Source of the DNA: Mycolicibacterium baixiangningiae
GTDB taxonomy: Bacteria; Actinomycetota; Actinomycetes; Mycobacteriales; Mycobacteriaceae
Direction of reading: 5' to 3'
Length of the DNA stretch: 64,000 nt
Assembly (NCBI RefSeq): GCF_016313185.1
Contig: NZ_CP066218.1
Coordinates: 1-64,000, forward strand
Shown: piece by piece, positions 21,433 to 29,151 of the stretch
Position numbering within the stretch: position 1 is the first letter of the stretch
Layout of the letters: the number at the start of each line of letters is the position of its first letter
The notes under the pieces: model-generated
Databases searched by the model: none
What the model was told of the DNA's origin: nothing
Seen by the model: only the letters and a program-made list of their open reading frames with translations
Position numbers and translations under genes: made by a program

Positions 21433-21902
21433 CCGACACGACCGACACCGAGTCCCCCGAGACCGACTCAATCAACACCGACGCCGACACAAATTCCAGT
21501 TCTGTAAATAGCGAATCCGCTAATACCGATTCGGGCAGCGATGTTGGGGAATCTCCCAATACCGACGATGAGCCCGATGCCTTCCCGCGGGTTTACGTCG
21601 AACGGCTTCGTCGGGAATCTGCCGGTTACCGCGAACGCGCCCAACGCGGCGACGCCTACGCCCAACGGCTCCACACGGAAATGGTGCGGGCCACCGGCCG
21701 CCTCGCCGACCCCACCGACCTCGCATTCGACGAAACTCACCTCGACGACCCCGACGCCCTGGCCGCCGCCGTTGACGATCTCCTCGCCCGTAAGCCACAC
21801 CTCGCGACTCGCCGGCCATCCGGTGACATCGGACAAGGCGCGATGTCGGGCGCCACAGCTAACGTGGACCTCGCCGCACTTTTGCGGCAACGAGCGCAAT
21901 AG
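21429..21902 (+). CDS. Acidic scaffold-like capsid assembly protein
   Basis: The 157-residue protein opens with about 50 Asp/Thr/Ser/Glu-rich residues and continues into a helical segment with many Arg/Glu (RVYVERLRRESAGYRERAQRGDAYAQRL), then ALLRQRAQ at the end. An acidic N-terminus, a predicted coiled coil and a position between portal and capsid are what phage scaffolding proteins look like. The role is inferred from position and composition. The base composition of the acidic stretch (many aat/tct codons) is less GC-rich than its neighbours. Confidence 0.7.
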   Translation: MTDTTDTESPETDSINTDADTNSSSVNSESANTDSGSDVGESPNTDDEPDAFPRVYVERLRRESAGYRERAQRGDAYAQRLHTEMVRATGRLADPTDLAFDETHLDDPDALAAAVDDLLARKPHLATRRPSGDIGQGAMSGATANVDLAALLRQRAQ

Positions 21903-21913
21903 AAGGAGAAGGC

Positions 21914-22093
21914 ATGGCAGACCTGCAGAACCTATCCGAGGAAGTCGCGGAGGCAATTCTGGCGCAGATTCGCGACACTGCTCCGCGCCACTCGGGAGGC
22001 GAAGCGCTGGCGCACCTCGCGAACGCTTACGCAACAGTGGTCGGAGCGATGCCAAGGCCGAAAAGCGGGGGGCGAAACGCGGTTACCGCCTGA
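21914..22093 (+). CDS. 59-residue protein of unknown function
   Basis: ATG 21914 follows a good ribosome-binding site (GAAGGAGAAGG, 21902-21912). The frame gives MADLQNLSEEVAEAILAQIR, then a helical middle and a basic end (PRPKSGGRNAVTA). It fills most of the gap between the scaffold-like gene and the capsid gene, which makes it likely to be real despite its size. No family is recognised. A longer frame on another register here lacks a start with a binding site. Confidence 0.6.
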   Translation: MADLQNLSEEVAEAILAQIRDTAPRHSGGEALAHLANAYATVVGAMPRPKSGGRNAVTA

Positions 22094-22190
22094 TTCTCCG
22101 GTATTCTGGAGGGGTCGGTCCTGGTGGCCGGCCCCTTCTCCGTCCTGACGACGTGGGCACCGAATCCACTCGAATCGTTAGGACACTCCC

Positions 22191-23060
22191 ATGGCTGTAT
22201 CGACGACCTCTGCAAGCGAACTCACCGCCGAGCAGGTCATCAAGATCCTCGTCAAACCGCTCGAGGAGGCCGCGAAGTTCCTCGCCGCCGGCCCCCGGAT
22301 CTTCGACACCGCCTCCCCGATCCGCATCCCCAAACTCGGCGGCCCCACCGTGGTGTCGTGGGTCGGTGAGAACGAACAGATCCCCGAGGCCAATCCCGAC
22401 TTCGACGAGATCGAGCTGCTCCCCTCGACGATGAAGTCACTTAAGACGCTCACCCGCTACTCCAACGAGCTGGCCCGCCAGTCCGTCATTGCCCTTGACG
22501 CCGCGCTGAAGGACCGCCTCGTGACCGACGTCGCCGCCAAGCTCGACTCGCAGCTCTTCTCCGCCTCCGGTGACGGAACCACCACCCCACAGGGATTGTT
22601 CGCCTGGTCGGGTACCCAGACCCTCGCTGTCGGTGGTGCGCTGACCCTCGACCACCTGCATGACGCCGAAGCCCTCGCCCTCGGGGCCAACGTCGACCCC
22701 ACGAGCATGCGGTGGGTGATGACGTCCCGCGAGCTGATCAAGCTTCGGAAGATCAAAGATTCGGACGGCCGATACATTGTGCAGTCCGATGTCACCGCGG
22801 CCGGCGGCTACACCCTGTTGGGGCACAACGTGATTGTGAGCAACCGTGTCCCTGACACCACCGGCGGCACCGCCACCGCCCGCGCCGCCCTCGTCGACTT
22901 CAGCAAGGTCGCCGTAGCCCGCGACCTGGCACCCTCGGTGAAGGTGCTCGACCAAACCTTCGGCGACTACGACCAACTGGCCCTGCGGGTCGTCTGCCGC
23001 TACGACGCCAAGCCGCTGAACGCCGAAGCCGTCGTGAAGCTCACCGGGATCACCATCTGA
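22191..23060 (+). CDS. Phage major capsid protein (HK97 fold)
   Basis: The 289-residue protein builds the icosahedral head. It shows features of HK97-type capsids: an N-terminal helix (EQVIKILVKPLEEAAKFLA), the E-loop region IPEANPDFDEIELLPSTMK, the spine-helix region YSNELARQSVIALDAALKDRLV, the conserved SASGDGTTTPQGLF and the C-terminal P-domain strand RVVCRYDAKPLNAEAVVKL. No N-terminal delta/protease domain is apparent; the separate acidic protein upstream may act as scaffold. The stop overlaps the next start (TGATG). Confidence 0.93.
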   Translation: MAVSTTSASELTAEQVIKILVKPLEEAAKFLAAGPRIFDTASPIRIPKLGGPTVVSWVGENEQIPEANPDFDEIELLPSTMKSLKTLTRYSNELARQSVIALDAALKDRLVTDVAAKLDSQLFSASGDGTTTPQGLFAWSGTQTLAVGGALTLDHLHDAEALALGANVDPTSMRWVMTSRELIKLRKIKDSDGRYIVQSDVTAAGGYTLLGHNVIVSNRVPDTTGGTATARAALVDFSKVAVARDLAPSVKVLDQTFGDYDQLALRVVCRYDAKPLNAEAVVKLTGITI

Positions 23061-23389
23061 TGCCCGCCGTCTACCCCGCCGATGTCGTCACCCTCACCAC
23101 CGAGGGCGACGGCACAGCACTTGCCGTGGCCGAGCAGATCGTGCCGCTCGTCACCGCGATGGCCAAGGCTTACACCAGAGGCCGCGGGTTTCACGACAAC
23201 GGCGAACCGTTCGACGACGTTGCCGCAGCGATCGCCACAGCCTGCGCCCGATTCATGGGCAACCCCAAGCAGGCGCTGGAGGCCCAGACCATGGGACCGT
23301 TCACCCGAGATCACCGGTCTCGGGGATTCGAGGGCTGGACCCTCGCCGAGCAGTCCGTCCTGAACCGGTACCGCAAACGGGCCATGTAA
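23060..23389 (+). CDS. Head-tail adaptor / connector protein
   Basis: The 109-residue protein starts at ATG 23060 overlapping the capsid stop. It is mainly helical (IVPLVTAMAKAYTRGRGF, DVAAAIATACARFMGNPKQA) and ends GWTLAEQSVLNRYRKRAM, resembling the small gp6/gp15-type adaptors that follow the capsid in actinophages and bind the portal to accept the tail. It is the last gene of the element: the tail genes that normally follow are missing, which is why the element looks dependent on a helper. Confidence 0.8.
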   Translation: MPAVYPADVVTLTTEGDGTALAVAEQIVPLVTAMAKAYTRGRGFHDNGEPFDDVAAAIATACARFMGNPKQALEAQTMGPFTRDHRSRGFEGWTLAEQSVLNRYRKRAM

Positions 23390-23619
23390 AGACCGGTAGC
23401 CGGGGGCACGGGCGTCAAACCCACTTTCAACTGGTGTTTCCTTTCATGGGCAAAGGACTGCCAAGACGGGCTTGGTCAGCCCCAGCGGTACCTGCGCCAA
23501 CCCCGGCTGCCCAACTTCTGCCCACAACTTGCCCACAGTTACAGTTATCTCTACTGAGTCACAGTGACGTAATTCTGCAGTGTGTGCATGACTCCAACCC
23601 CTGAACTGCACCGTGATTC
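23390..23619 (+). other. Non-coding right end of the element with candidate arm-type site
   Basis: No credible gene lies between the adaptor stop and attR. The stretch contains TGCCCACAACTTGCCCACA at 23519-23537, matching 17 of 19 bases of the site at 13302-13320 by the left end. Both sit 60-85 bp from the att core on their own side, as arm-type integrase sites would. No clear terminator hairpin is seen for the packaging operon. Confidence 0.55.
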
Positions 23620-23665
23620 GCCTTTGCAAGGCAGATGTCAGGAGTTCGAATCTCCTAGGCTCCAC
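23620..23665 (+). repeat. attR: attR core: duplicated 3' part of tRNA-Ala
   Basis: The 46 bases are identical to 13195-13240 and amount to a tRNA-Ala fragment from the anticodon arm to the 3' end. It is not a functional tRNA because the acceptor 5' strand and D arm are replaced by element sequence. It marks the right junction; excision would give a 10,425-bp circle. Confidence 0.95.
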
Positions 23666-23721
23666 TCTCTTCGTTTTTCATGGGCGCGCGCGTCCCCTCA
23701 CCCCCGGGCTACGTTGTTCGT

Positions 23722-24627
23722 GTGGAGCTCCGGCAGCTGGAGGCGTTCGTCGCCGTGGCCACCGAGCTGCATTTCGGGCGGGCGGCGCAGAAGCTACACG
23801 TCAGTCAGCCGACGCTCAGCGATATGGTGCGGCGTCTGGAACGCGAGCTGGGCACTCCCCTGCTGAACCGTACGACCCGCCGGGTTGTTCTGACCACGGC
23901 CGGCGTCGAGATGCAGCGGCGCGCCCAGCTGATCCTCGACGAGGTCAACAACGCCGCGGCTGCCGTGCACCGAATGGCCGACGGCGATGTCGGGACGGTG
24001 CGCGTCGGTGTCACACCGCCGGTCGCGCCGGTGCTCGCGCCGCATCTGGCCGCGGCGTTGCGTGCTGAGGCCCCCGAGGTGGAGATCACGGTCAGCCGGA
24101 TGTGGCTGCACGACCTGGAGCGTGCCCTCGTCGAGGCCACCGTCGACGTCGCGATCACGTGCAGCCCCGTTCCCGGATCCCACAGTGCGCTCACCGAAGT
24201 CGTCTGCGGTGAGGATCTTCTGGTGGGATTGCGGCCCGATCACCGGTTGGCCGGACAGGAAGCGGTGTCGCTGTCCGACCTGGCCGACGAAACGTTCGGT
24301 ATGCCCAGCGAGGCGTTGTTTCCTGCATGGGCACTCGCGCATCAGGACGCGTTGCGTGAGGCGGAGGTGGCCCCGCCGATCGTGGAGCTCGTCGACACCG
24401 ACCTCACGTCCCGTAAGTGGGCCGAGCAGGCCGGCGTCGACTGGATCATGACGACGGCGTCGGTCGCCGCGCCCGACATGAACGCCGTCCTGCGGCCGAT
24501 GGCACCACCCCGGCTGATCCGGTTCATGGTGCACTGGATTCCCGGTCAGGCGCCCAACCCGGCGGTGGCCCGCTTCGTCCGGTTGGCTCGCACCGCCGAA
24601 CTCCCCCCGGGGTGGATCAGGCTCTGA
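23722..24627 (+). CDS. LysR-family transcriptional regulator
   Basis: I chose GTG 23722 (MELRQLEAFVAVA) because LysR proteins start this close to their helix-turn-helix. A frame open from 23680 would add residues next to attR. The 301-residue protein has the classic winged helix-turn-helix HFGRAAQKLHVSQPTLSDMVRRLERELGTPL, a linker helix and a periplasmic-binding-like effector domain (VRVGVTPPVAPVLAPHL onward). It lies upstream of, and in line with, an alpha/beta hydrolase gene that it may control. The effector cannot be told from sequence. Confidence 0.92.
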   Translation: MELRQLEAFVAVATELHFGRAAQKLHVSQPTLSDMVRRLERELGTPLLNRTTRRVVLTTAGVEMQRRAQLILDEVNNAAAAVHRMADGDVGTVRVGVTPPVAPVLAPHLAAALRAEAPEVEITVSRMWLHDLERALVEATVDVAITCSPVPGSHSALTEVVCGEDLLVGLRPDHRLAGQEAVSLSDLADETFGMPSEALFPAWALAHQDALREAEVAPPIVELVDTDLTSRKWAEQAGVDWIMTTASVAAPDMNAVLRPMAPPRLIRFMVHWIPGQAPNPAVARFVRLARTAELPPGWIRL

Positions 24628-24733
24628 TTGATAGGCAGCGCCGATAACTGTTCTGCGCAAGTGCCGCTTTTTCTCGACGTGAATGGTGCGCAATCTGGTG
24701 GGAGCCATGCCACGCGTCCGAGAAGAGGCTTCC

Positions 24734-25600
24734 ATGACGTCATTCAGCACCCGTCACCAGACCGTCCAGATCGACGGTCTCGACGTCTTCTACCGAGAGG
24801 CCGGCGACCCATCCAAGCCGACTGTGCTTCTGTTGCACGGCTTTCCGTCCAGCTCGCACATGTTTCGCAATCTGATCCCCGCTCTGGCCGACGAGTACCA
24901 CCTCGTGGCACCCGATCACATCGGGTTCGGGCGCTCGGCGATGCCGTCGGTCAACCAGTTCACCTACAGCTTCGACCGGCTGACCGAGATCACCGAGAAA
25001 CTCATCGATCGCCTGGAGCTGGACCGGTTCGCGATCTACATCCACGACTACGGCGCACCGATCGGCCTGCGCATTGCGAGCTCGCGACCCGAACGCATCA
25101 CGGCCATCATCAGCCAAAGCGGTAACGCGTACCTCGAAGGCTTCACGCCGTTCTGGGACATATTGTTCGCTCACGCCGAAGACCGTGCAGCCAACGAGGA
25201 CGGGGTGCGCGCGTACTTCACGCTCACGACGACGAAATGGCAATACACCCACGGCGTTCCGGCCGACCGACTCGATCGGATCGCACCCGAAGCCTGGTTG
25301 CTCGATCAGGCGGGGCTGGACCGGAGGGGCAACGACGCGATCCAGCTGCAACTGTTCTGGGATTACCAGTTCAACCTCGACGGCTACCCGAAGTTCCAGG
25401 AGTACTTCCGTACGCATCGGCCGCCGCTTCTCGTCACCTGGGGCCGCAACGACGAGATCTTCGGTGCGGCGGGAGCCGAGGCCTTCCGGCGTGACCTCCC
25501 GGACGGAGAGTTCCACCTGCTCGATACCGGCCACTTCGCTCTGGAGACACACGGAGAAGAAATCAGCGGCTACATACGCGACTTCCTCGGGCGGCTCTAG
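24734..25600 (+). CDS. Alpha/beta-fold hydrolase, haloalkane dehalogenase / epoxide hydrolase-like
   Basis: Start ATG 24734 (MTSFSTRHQTVQIDG) has AGAAGAGG upstream; an earlier in-frame start at 24683 is less likely. The 288-residue protein has the oxyanion motif LLHGFPSSSHMF, the nucleophile elbow IHDYGAPIG (Asp where lipases have Ser), WGRNDEIFG before the acid residue and DTGHFALETH with the catalytic His. An Asp nucleophile points to haloalkane dehalogenase, epoxide hydrolase or fluoroacetate dehalogenase chemistry rather than an esterase. The substrate is unknown. The LysR gene 106 bases upstream is the probable regulator. Confidence 0.88.
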   Translation: MTSFSTRHQTVQIDGLDVFYREAGDPSKPTVLLLHGFPSSSHMFRNLIPALADEYHLVAPDHIGFGRSAMPSVNQFTYSFDRLTEITEKLIDRLELDRFAIYIHDYGAPIGLRIASSRPERITAIISQSGNAYLEGFTPFWDILFAHAEDRAANEDGVRAYFTLTTTKWQYTHGVPADRLDRIAPEAWLLDQAGLDRRGNDAIQLQLFWDYQFNLDGYPKFQEYFRTHRPPLLVTWGRNDEIFGAAGAEAFRRDLPDGEFHLLDTGHFALETHGEEISGYIRDFLGRL

Positions 25601-25609
25601 ACGTGTGAC

Positions 25610-26023
25610 CTACGGCTTGGGAGTCACCTCCACGCTCGGCGGCAGCGGCGACGGCTCCGGCTTCATCGAGCGGCGCACGATCGAGAACGTCACCGCGCCC
25701 ACGGCGAGCACGCCGGCGCCCACCCCGAGCGCCAGCAGACGCTTGCGCCGCCGGCCGCCGTCGCGGGCGTTCTGGATGGTCTTTGGCAGAGCGCTCACCG
25801 CCTCCTGGGCGGCCACCAGTTCCCCGACGAGGGTCTGCTGCGCGACGGCGAGCTGACGGCGCAGCTGCCCCTTGCGGTAGCGCCGGCGCAACTCCGCCGC
25901 GGTCGCCTGCGCGGAGTCCACGCCCACCCCGACAACGCCTCGCGTGACGTCGACAGGACCGACGGCGGTGTACTTCAGGCCGCGGGCCAATCGCTGCTGC
26001 GGGGTCAGGGGCTTCAGGCTCAT
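25610..26023 (-). CDS. cwsA: Cell wall synthesis protein CwsA (Rv0008c-like)
   Basis: CwsA is a membrane protein that, in mycobacteria, interacts with CrgA and Wag31 and affects polar wall growth and division. The chosen ATG 26023 has AAAGAGG upstream and gives 137 residues starting MSLKPLTPQQRLARGLKYTAVGP. It has the VGPVDVTRG motif, a basic helical middle (RRRYRKGQLRRQL), and one C-terminal membrane helix at about 105-125 (LLALGVGAGVLAVGAVTF) followed by the conserved SIVRRSMKPEPSPLPPSVEV end. It is convergent with the hydrolase and divergent from ppiA. Confidence 0.93.
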   Translation of the reverse strand: MSLKPLTPQQRLARGLKYTAVGPVDVTRGVVGVGVDSAQATAAELRRRYRKGQLRRQLAVAQQTLVGELVAAQEAVSALPKTIQNARDGGRRRKRLLALGVGAGVLAVGAVTFSIVRRSMKPEPSPLPPSVEVTPKP

Positions 26024-26130
26024 GCGGTACCTCTTTCGCGACGGTTCGGCGGGTGGGGTGGGAGTGGGTACAGCCTGCCATCCCGGGTGCGGTGTCAGCG
26101 AGCAATCCACGGATGGCAGACTGACATCCC

Positions 26131-26658
26131 GTGACGAGCCCCATTCAGACCGCGACGGCGACCCTGCACACCAATCGTGGCGACATCAAGATTGCCCTGT
26201 TCGGAAACCACGCACCCAAGACGGTGTCGAATTTCGTCGGACTGGCGCAGGGCACGAAGGACTACAAGGGTGAGAACGCCTCCGGCGGCACGTCGGGTCC
26301 GTTCTACGACGGTGCGGTGTTCCACCGCGTCATCTCCGGCTTCATGATCCAGGGCGGCGATCCGACCGGCACCGGGCGTGGCGGGCCGGGCTACCAGTTC
26401 GCCGACGAGTTCCACCCCGAGCTGCAGTTCGACAAGCCCTACCTGCTCGCGATGGCCAACGCAGGCCCGGGCACCAACGGTTCACAGTTCTTCATCACCG
26501 TCGGCAAGACTCCCCACCTCAACCGCAAGCACACCATCTTCGGTGAGGTCGTCGACCCGGATTCGCAGAAGGTGGTCGACGAGATCGCCTCGACCGCGGT
26601 CGACCGCAACGATCGCCCGAGCGATCCGGTGGTCATCGAATCGATCACCATTTCCTGA
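26131..26658 (+). CDS. ppiA: Peptidyl-prolyl cis-trans isomerase A (cyclophilin)
   Basis: This is a 175-residue single-domain cyclophilin that isomerises Xaa-Pro bonds. It starts at GTG 26131. The cyclophilin core is clear: [20 protein letters not shown] (active-site Arg, Phe and Gln), [18 protein letters not shown] and HTIFGEVV with the substrate-pocket His. No signal peptide is seen, so it should be cytosolic. It corresponds to M. tuberculosis Rv0009 by position. Confidence 0.96.
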   Translation: MTSPIQTATATLHTNRGDIKIALFGNHAPKTVSNFVGLAQGTKDYKGENASGGTSGPFYDGAVFHRVISGFMIQGGDPTGTGRGGPGYQFADEFHPELQFDKPYLLAMANAGPGTNGSQFFITVGKTPHLNRKHTIFGEVVDPDSQKVVDEIASTAVDRNDRPSDPVVIESITIS

Positions 26659-26691
26659 TCGACTGACCGACCGTTTGACCTGACGACGCCC

Positions 26692-27111
26692 TTACTGCGC
26701 GCCGGTGTACCCGGCCGCGGTGAGGGCGTCGAGTACGTCGAGGGGGTCGGCGCCCAGATCCCAGCGGGTGAGCACGTGCAGCCCGTCGTCGGTCGTCTCG
26801 ATCTCGAGTAGCCGCTGCTTTCGGGCCAGCCGCCGGAACTCCGTGATCCGGACGAGTTTGACGTCGGCGGGCGTGAGTACCCGGGTGTTCCACCAACCGC
26901 GGACCGCAACGCCGTCCGCGGTGATTGCCAGTTTTGGTCGTGCACGCCACGACATGATTGCAAACGTGACTAGTCCCACTGCGGCAACGCCGCCGAGGAT
27001 GCGCCCCGGAGGGTCTGTGACAACCGTCACAGCCGCGATAGCCATCACCACACCCAAGAGCCCACAACCTGCGATTCCGAGCGTGGGTGGGCTCCACTCA
27101 CTTTGCTGCAT
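26692..27111 (-). CDS. PH-domain-like membrane protein (Rv0010c-like)
   Basis: The ATG at 27111 gives 139 residues beginning MQQSEWSPPTLGIAGCG, as in Rv0010c. Two N-terminal membrane helices (about 11-30 and 34-52) precede a bacterial PH-like domain (LAITADGVAVRGWWNTRVLTPADVKLVRI) that ends DVLDALTAAGYTG. It is convergent with ppiA. Its function is not known to me. An upstream in-frame start would add 15 residues that run into a DnaA-box-like cluster. Confidence 0.9.
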   Translation of the reverse strand: MQQSEWSPPTLGIAGCGLLGVVMAIAAVTVVTDPPGRILGGVAAVGLVTFAIMSWRARPKLAITADGVAVRGWWNTRVLTPADVKLVRITEFRRLARKQRLLEIETTDDGLHVLTRWDLGADPLDVLDALTAAGYTGAQ

Positions 27112-27146
27112 GCGTTCTGCACACCCTCTTACCGCTGCCGATGGGG

Positions 27147-27178
27147 TTATCCACAAGTGCTATCCCCAATGGGGATGA
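27147..27178. promoter_or_regulatory. Cluster of DnaA-box-like sites with a 15-bp palindrome
   Basis: TTATCCACA at 27147-27155 is a perfect classical DnaA box. CTATCCCCA at 27160-27168 and the reverse-strand TCATCCCCA at 27170-27178 are close variants, and together they form the palindrome ATCCCC-AAT-GGGGAT (27162-27176). The cluster lies upstream of the PH-like gene and downstream of crgA, about 25 kb from oriC. Confidence 0.45.
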
Positions 27179-27265
27179 ACTACACGGATGTGATTGGTCC
27201 GCCCCGGCGTTGCTGAGAAGTTCGCCGAGCGAACGAGAAATGAGGTCATTCCTCGGTTCTGCGGC

Positions 27266-27550
27266 TCAACGCCAGCGCATCGTGAGCAAAAGTCCGGTGA
27301 TCATGAAGGCAAACGCGATCGCGTAGTTCCACGGACCGAGGTCGGCCATCCACTGGAGCATGCTCGGCGAGTCGACCGGGTTGGTTGCGGCCAGCTGGAA
27401 AACCAGTAGCCAGATCAAGCCGATGAGCATCAGCCCGATGAACAGGACGACGAACCACACGCTGGACGGCCCGGCCTTCACCTTCACCGGAGTCCGACTC
27501 ACCTGGTTGATGGTGAAGTCGTTCTTCTTACGGACTTTGGACTTGGGCAT
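27266..27550 (-). CDS. crgA: Cell division protein CrgA
   Basis: CrgA is a small divisome membrane protein that binds FtsZ, FtsQ, FtsI and CwsA in mycobacteria. ATG 27550 has GAAGGTG upstream and gives 94 residues, matching the usual 93-94. The N-terminus is basic ([14 protein letters not shown]), followed by two membrane helices at about 31-53 ([20 protein letters not shown]) and 72-91 ([16 protein letters not shown]). Both termini should be cytoplasmic. It diverges from the DUF881 gene. Confidence 0.96.
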   Translation of the reverse strand: MPKSKVRKKNDFTINQVSRTPVKVKAGPSSVWFVVLFIGLMLIGLIWLLVFQLAATNPVDSPSMLQWMADLGPWNYAIAFAFMITGLLLTMRWR

Positions 27551-27616
27551 GGTCACCTTCGGAGGCTGTCGGCGTCGCACATCAACCGGTGCGGAGACCG
27601 GCCTCTCAATGCGACG

Positions 27617-28453
27617 ATGGTGCAGATGCCCCCTGAGCCTAACGTAGGACCCGACCGGGAATCGCCGCCCACGAAGCAGGCGGCCCCGGCCGGACCGGCT
27701 CGTGCGGCCGCCGCCCGCCGGTCCGGGTGGCGCTTCGGGGTGCCGCTGGTGTGTCTGGCCGCCGGGCTGTTGCTGGCGGCCACCCACGGGGTCTCCGGCG
27801 GTGACGAGATCCGCCGCAGTGATGCGCCCCGGCTCGTCGACCTCGTCCGCGAATCCCAGCAATCCGTCGACCGGCTCGGCGCAGAGCGCGACGCTCTCGC
27901 GGGCGCCGTCGACGGCCACCACGGCGGGTCCCCCGGCACCGACGCGGCGTTGACCGCGATCACCAAGCGGTCCACTGCGCTGGCGGTCGACGCCGGGCTG
28001 GATCCGGCGAAGGGCCCGGGCCTGGTCGTCACCCTCAACGACGCCCAACGCGACGCCGACGGCCGGTTCCCCCGGGACGCCTCCCCCGACGATCTGGTGG
28101 TCCATCAGCAGGACATCCAGGCCGTGCTCAACGCGCTGTGGAGCGCCGGTGCGGAGGGCATCCAGATGCAGGACCAGCGGATCATCGCCACCTCCGCGCC
28201 GCGCTGTGTCGGCAACACCCTGCTGCTCAACGGCCGGACGTACAGCCCGCCCTATGTCGTCACCGCGATCGGCGACGCCGGCGCCATGCAGGCCGCGCTG
28301 TCGGCGTCGCCCCTGGTGTCGCTGTACCGCCAGTACGTGGTGCGGTTCGGGCTGGGCTACACCGAGGAACCGCGCGCCGAGGTCGAACTCGTCGGGCATT
28401 CCGAACCCGTGCGCATGCAGTACGCCGAGCCGATCGGCCCCCTCGGGTACTGA
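27617..28453 (+). CDS. DUF881 family membrane-anchored protein (Rv0012-like)
   Basis: The 278-residue protein has a cytoplasmic Pro/Ala-rich N-terminus, one membrane helix at about 40-57 ([19 protein letters not shown]) and an extracytoplasmic DUF881 domain ([43 protein letters not shown]). DUF881 proteins in Gram-positives and actinobacteria are usually linked to division genes; the neighbourhood of crgA fits this. ATG 27617 is the first start; ATG 27626 is possible. The exact role is unknown. Confidence 0.9.
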   Translation: MVQMPPEPNVGPDRESPPTKQAAPAGPARAAAARRSGWRFGVPLVCLAAGLLLAATHGVSGGDEIRRSDAPRLVDLVRESQQSVDRLGAERDALAGAVDGHHGGSPGTDAALTAITKRSTALAVDAGLDPAKGPGLVVTLNDAQRDADGRFPRDASPDDLVVHQQDIQAVLNALWSAGAEGIQMQDQRIIATSAPRCVGNTLLLNGRTYSPPYVVTAIGDAGAMQAALSASPLVSLYRQYVVRFGLGYTEEPRAEVELVGHSEPVRMQYAEPIGPLGY

Positions 28454-28476
28454 CGCACCGCATGTAACCTGGCCGA

Positions 28477-29151
28477 ATGCAGTTCTTGGTCGTCGACAAC
28501 TACGACAGCTTCGTGTTCAACCTCGTCCAGTACCTCGGACAGCTCGGGGTGGACGTGACGGTGTGGCGTAACGACGACAGCCGGCTGGGGACCGACGGCG
28601 ATATCGCGAAGGCCGCCGAGGACTTCGACGGTGTGCTGTTGAGCCCCGGACCGGGCACCCCCGAACGCGCCGGGGCGTCGATCCCGCTGGTGCACGCGTG
28701 TGCCGACGCCGGCACTCCCCTGCTCGGCGTGTGCCTGGGCCACCAGGCGATCGGCGTCGCGTTCGGCGGCACCGTCGACCGCGCCCCCGAGCTGCTGCAC
28801 GGGAAGACCAGCGTCGTACATCACACGAATGCCGGTGTGCTGCAAGGCCTTCCGGATCCATTCACGGCCACCCGCTATCACTCGCTGACCATCCTGCCCG
28901 ACACGGTCCCCGACGAGCTCGAGGTCACCGCGCGCACACCCGGCGGAGTGATCATGGGTGTGCGCCACACCGACCTGCCGATCCACGGGGTGCAGTTCCA
29001 CCCCGAGTCGATCCTGACCGAGGGGGGGCACCGGATGCTGGCCAACTGGCTCGGCTACTGCGGCAGCGCGCCCGACGAGGAACTGGTGCGTCGCCTCGAG
29101 GACGAGGTCGCCACCACGGTCGCGGCCGCTACGACGCGAAGTTCAGCGTGA
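28477..29151 (+). CDS. trpG: Anthranilate / aminodeoxychorismate synthase glutamine amidotransferase (TrpG/PabA)
   Basis: This subunit releases ammonia from glutamine for its partner synthase in tryptophan or folate synthesis. The 224 residues show the class I amidotransferase triad: nucleophile Cys in [10 protein letters not shown] near residue 85, His and Glu in [14 protein letters not shown] near 173-175, plus [10 protein letters not shown] as the oxyanion region and [12 protein letters not shown] at the N-terminus. It corresponds to Rv0013. No partner synthase gene is nearby. Its 3' end overlaps the pknB 3' end by 23 bases, tail to tail. Confidence 0.95.
   Translation: MQFLVVDNYDSFVFNLVQYLGQLGVDVTVWRNDDSRLGTDGDIAKAAEDFDGVLLSPGPGTPERAGASIPLVHACADAGTPLLGVCLGHQAIGVAFGGTVDRAPELLHGKTSVVHHTNAGVLQGLPDPFTATRYHSLTILPDTVPDELEVTARTPGGVIMGVRHTDLPIHGVQFHPESILTEGGHRMLANWLGYCGSAPDEELVRRLEDEVATTVAAATTRSSA

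Larger units (their letters stand above)
13195..23665. mobile_element. Integrated phage-like element with a head module but no tail genes (satellite or reduced prophage)
   Basis: The element spans 10.4 kb between the two 46-bp att cores. Order: integrase and a repressor-like gene leftward, a divergent control region with two palindromes, then one rightward run of overlapping genes: HTH excisionase-like, zinc-binding protein, Cys-rich protein, RepA-like ATPase with iteron-like repeats, unknown, HNH nuclease, large terminase, portal, unknown, scaffold-like, small unknown, HK97 capsid, head-tail adaptor. No tape measure, tail tube, baseplate, lysin or holin is visible. This set matches what is published for capsid-forming phage-inducible chromosomal islands, which borrow tails from a helper. 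A decayed prophage is the alternative, but no gene looks broken. Confidence 0.9.
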
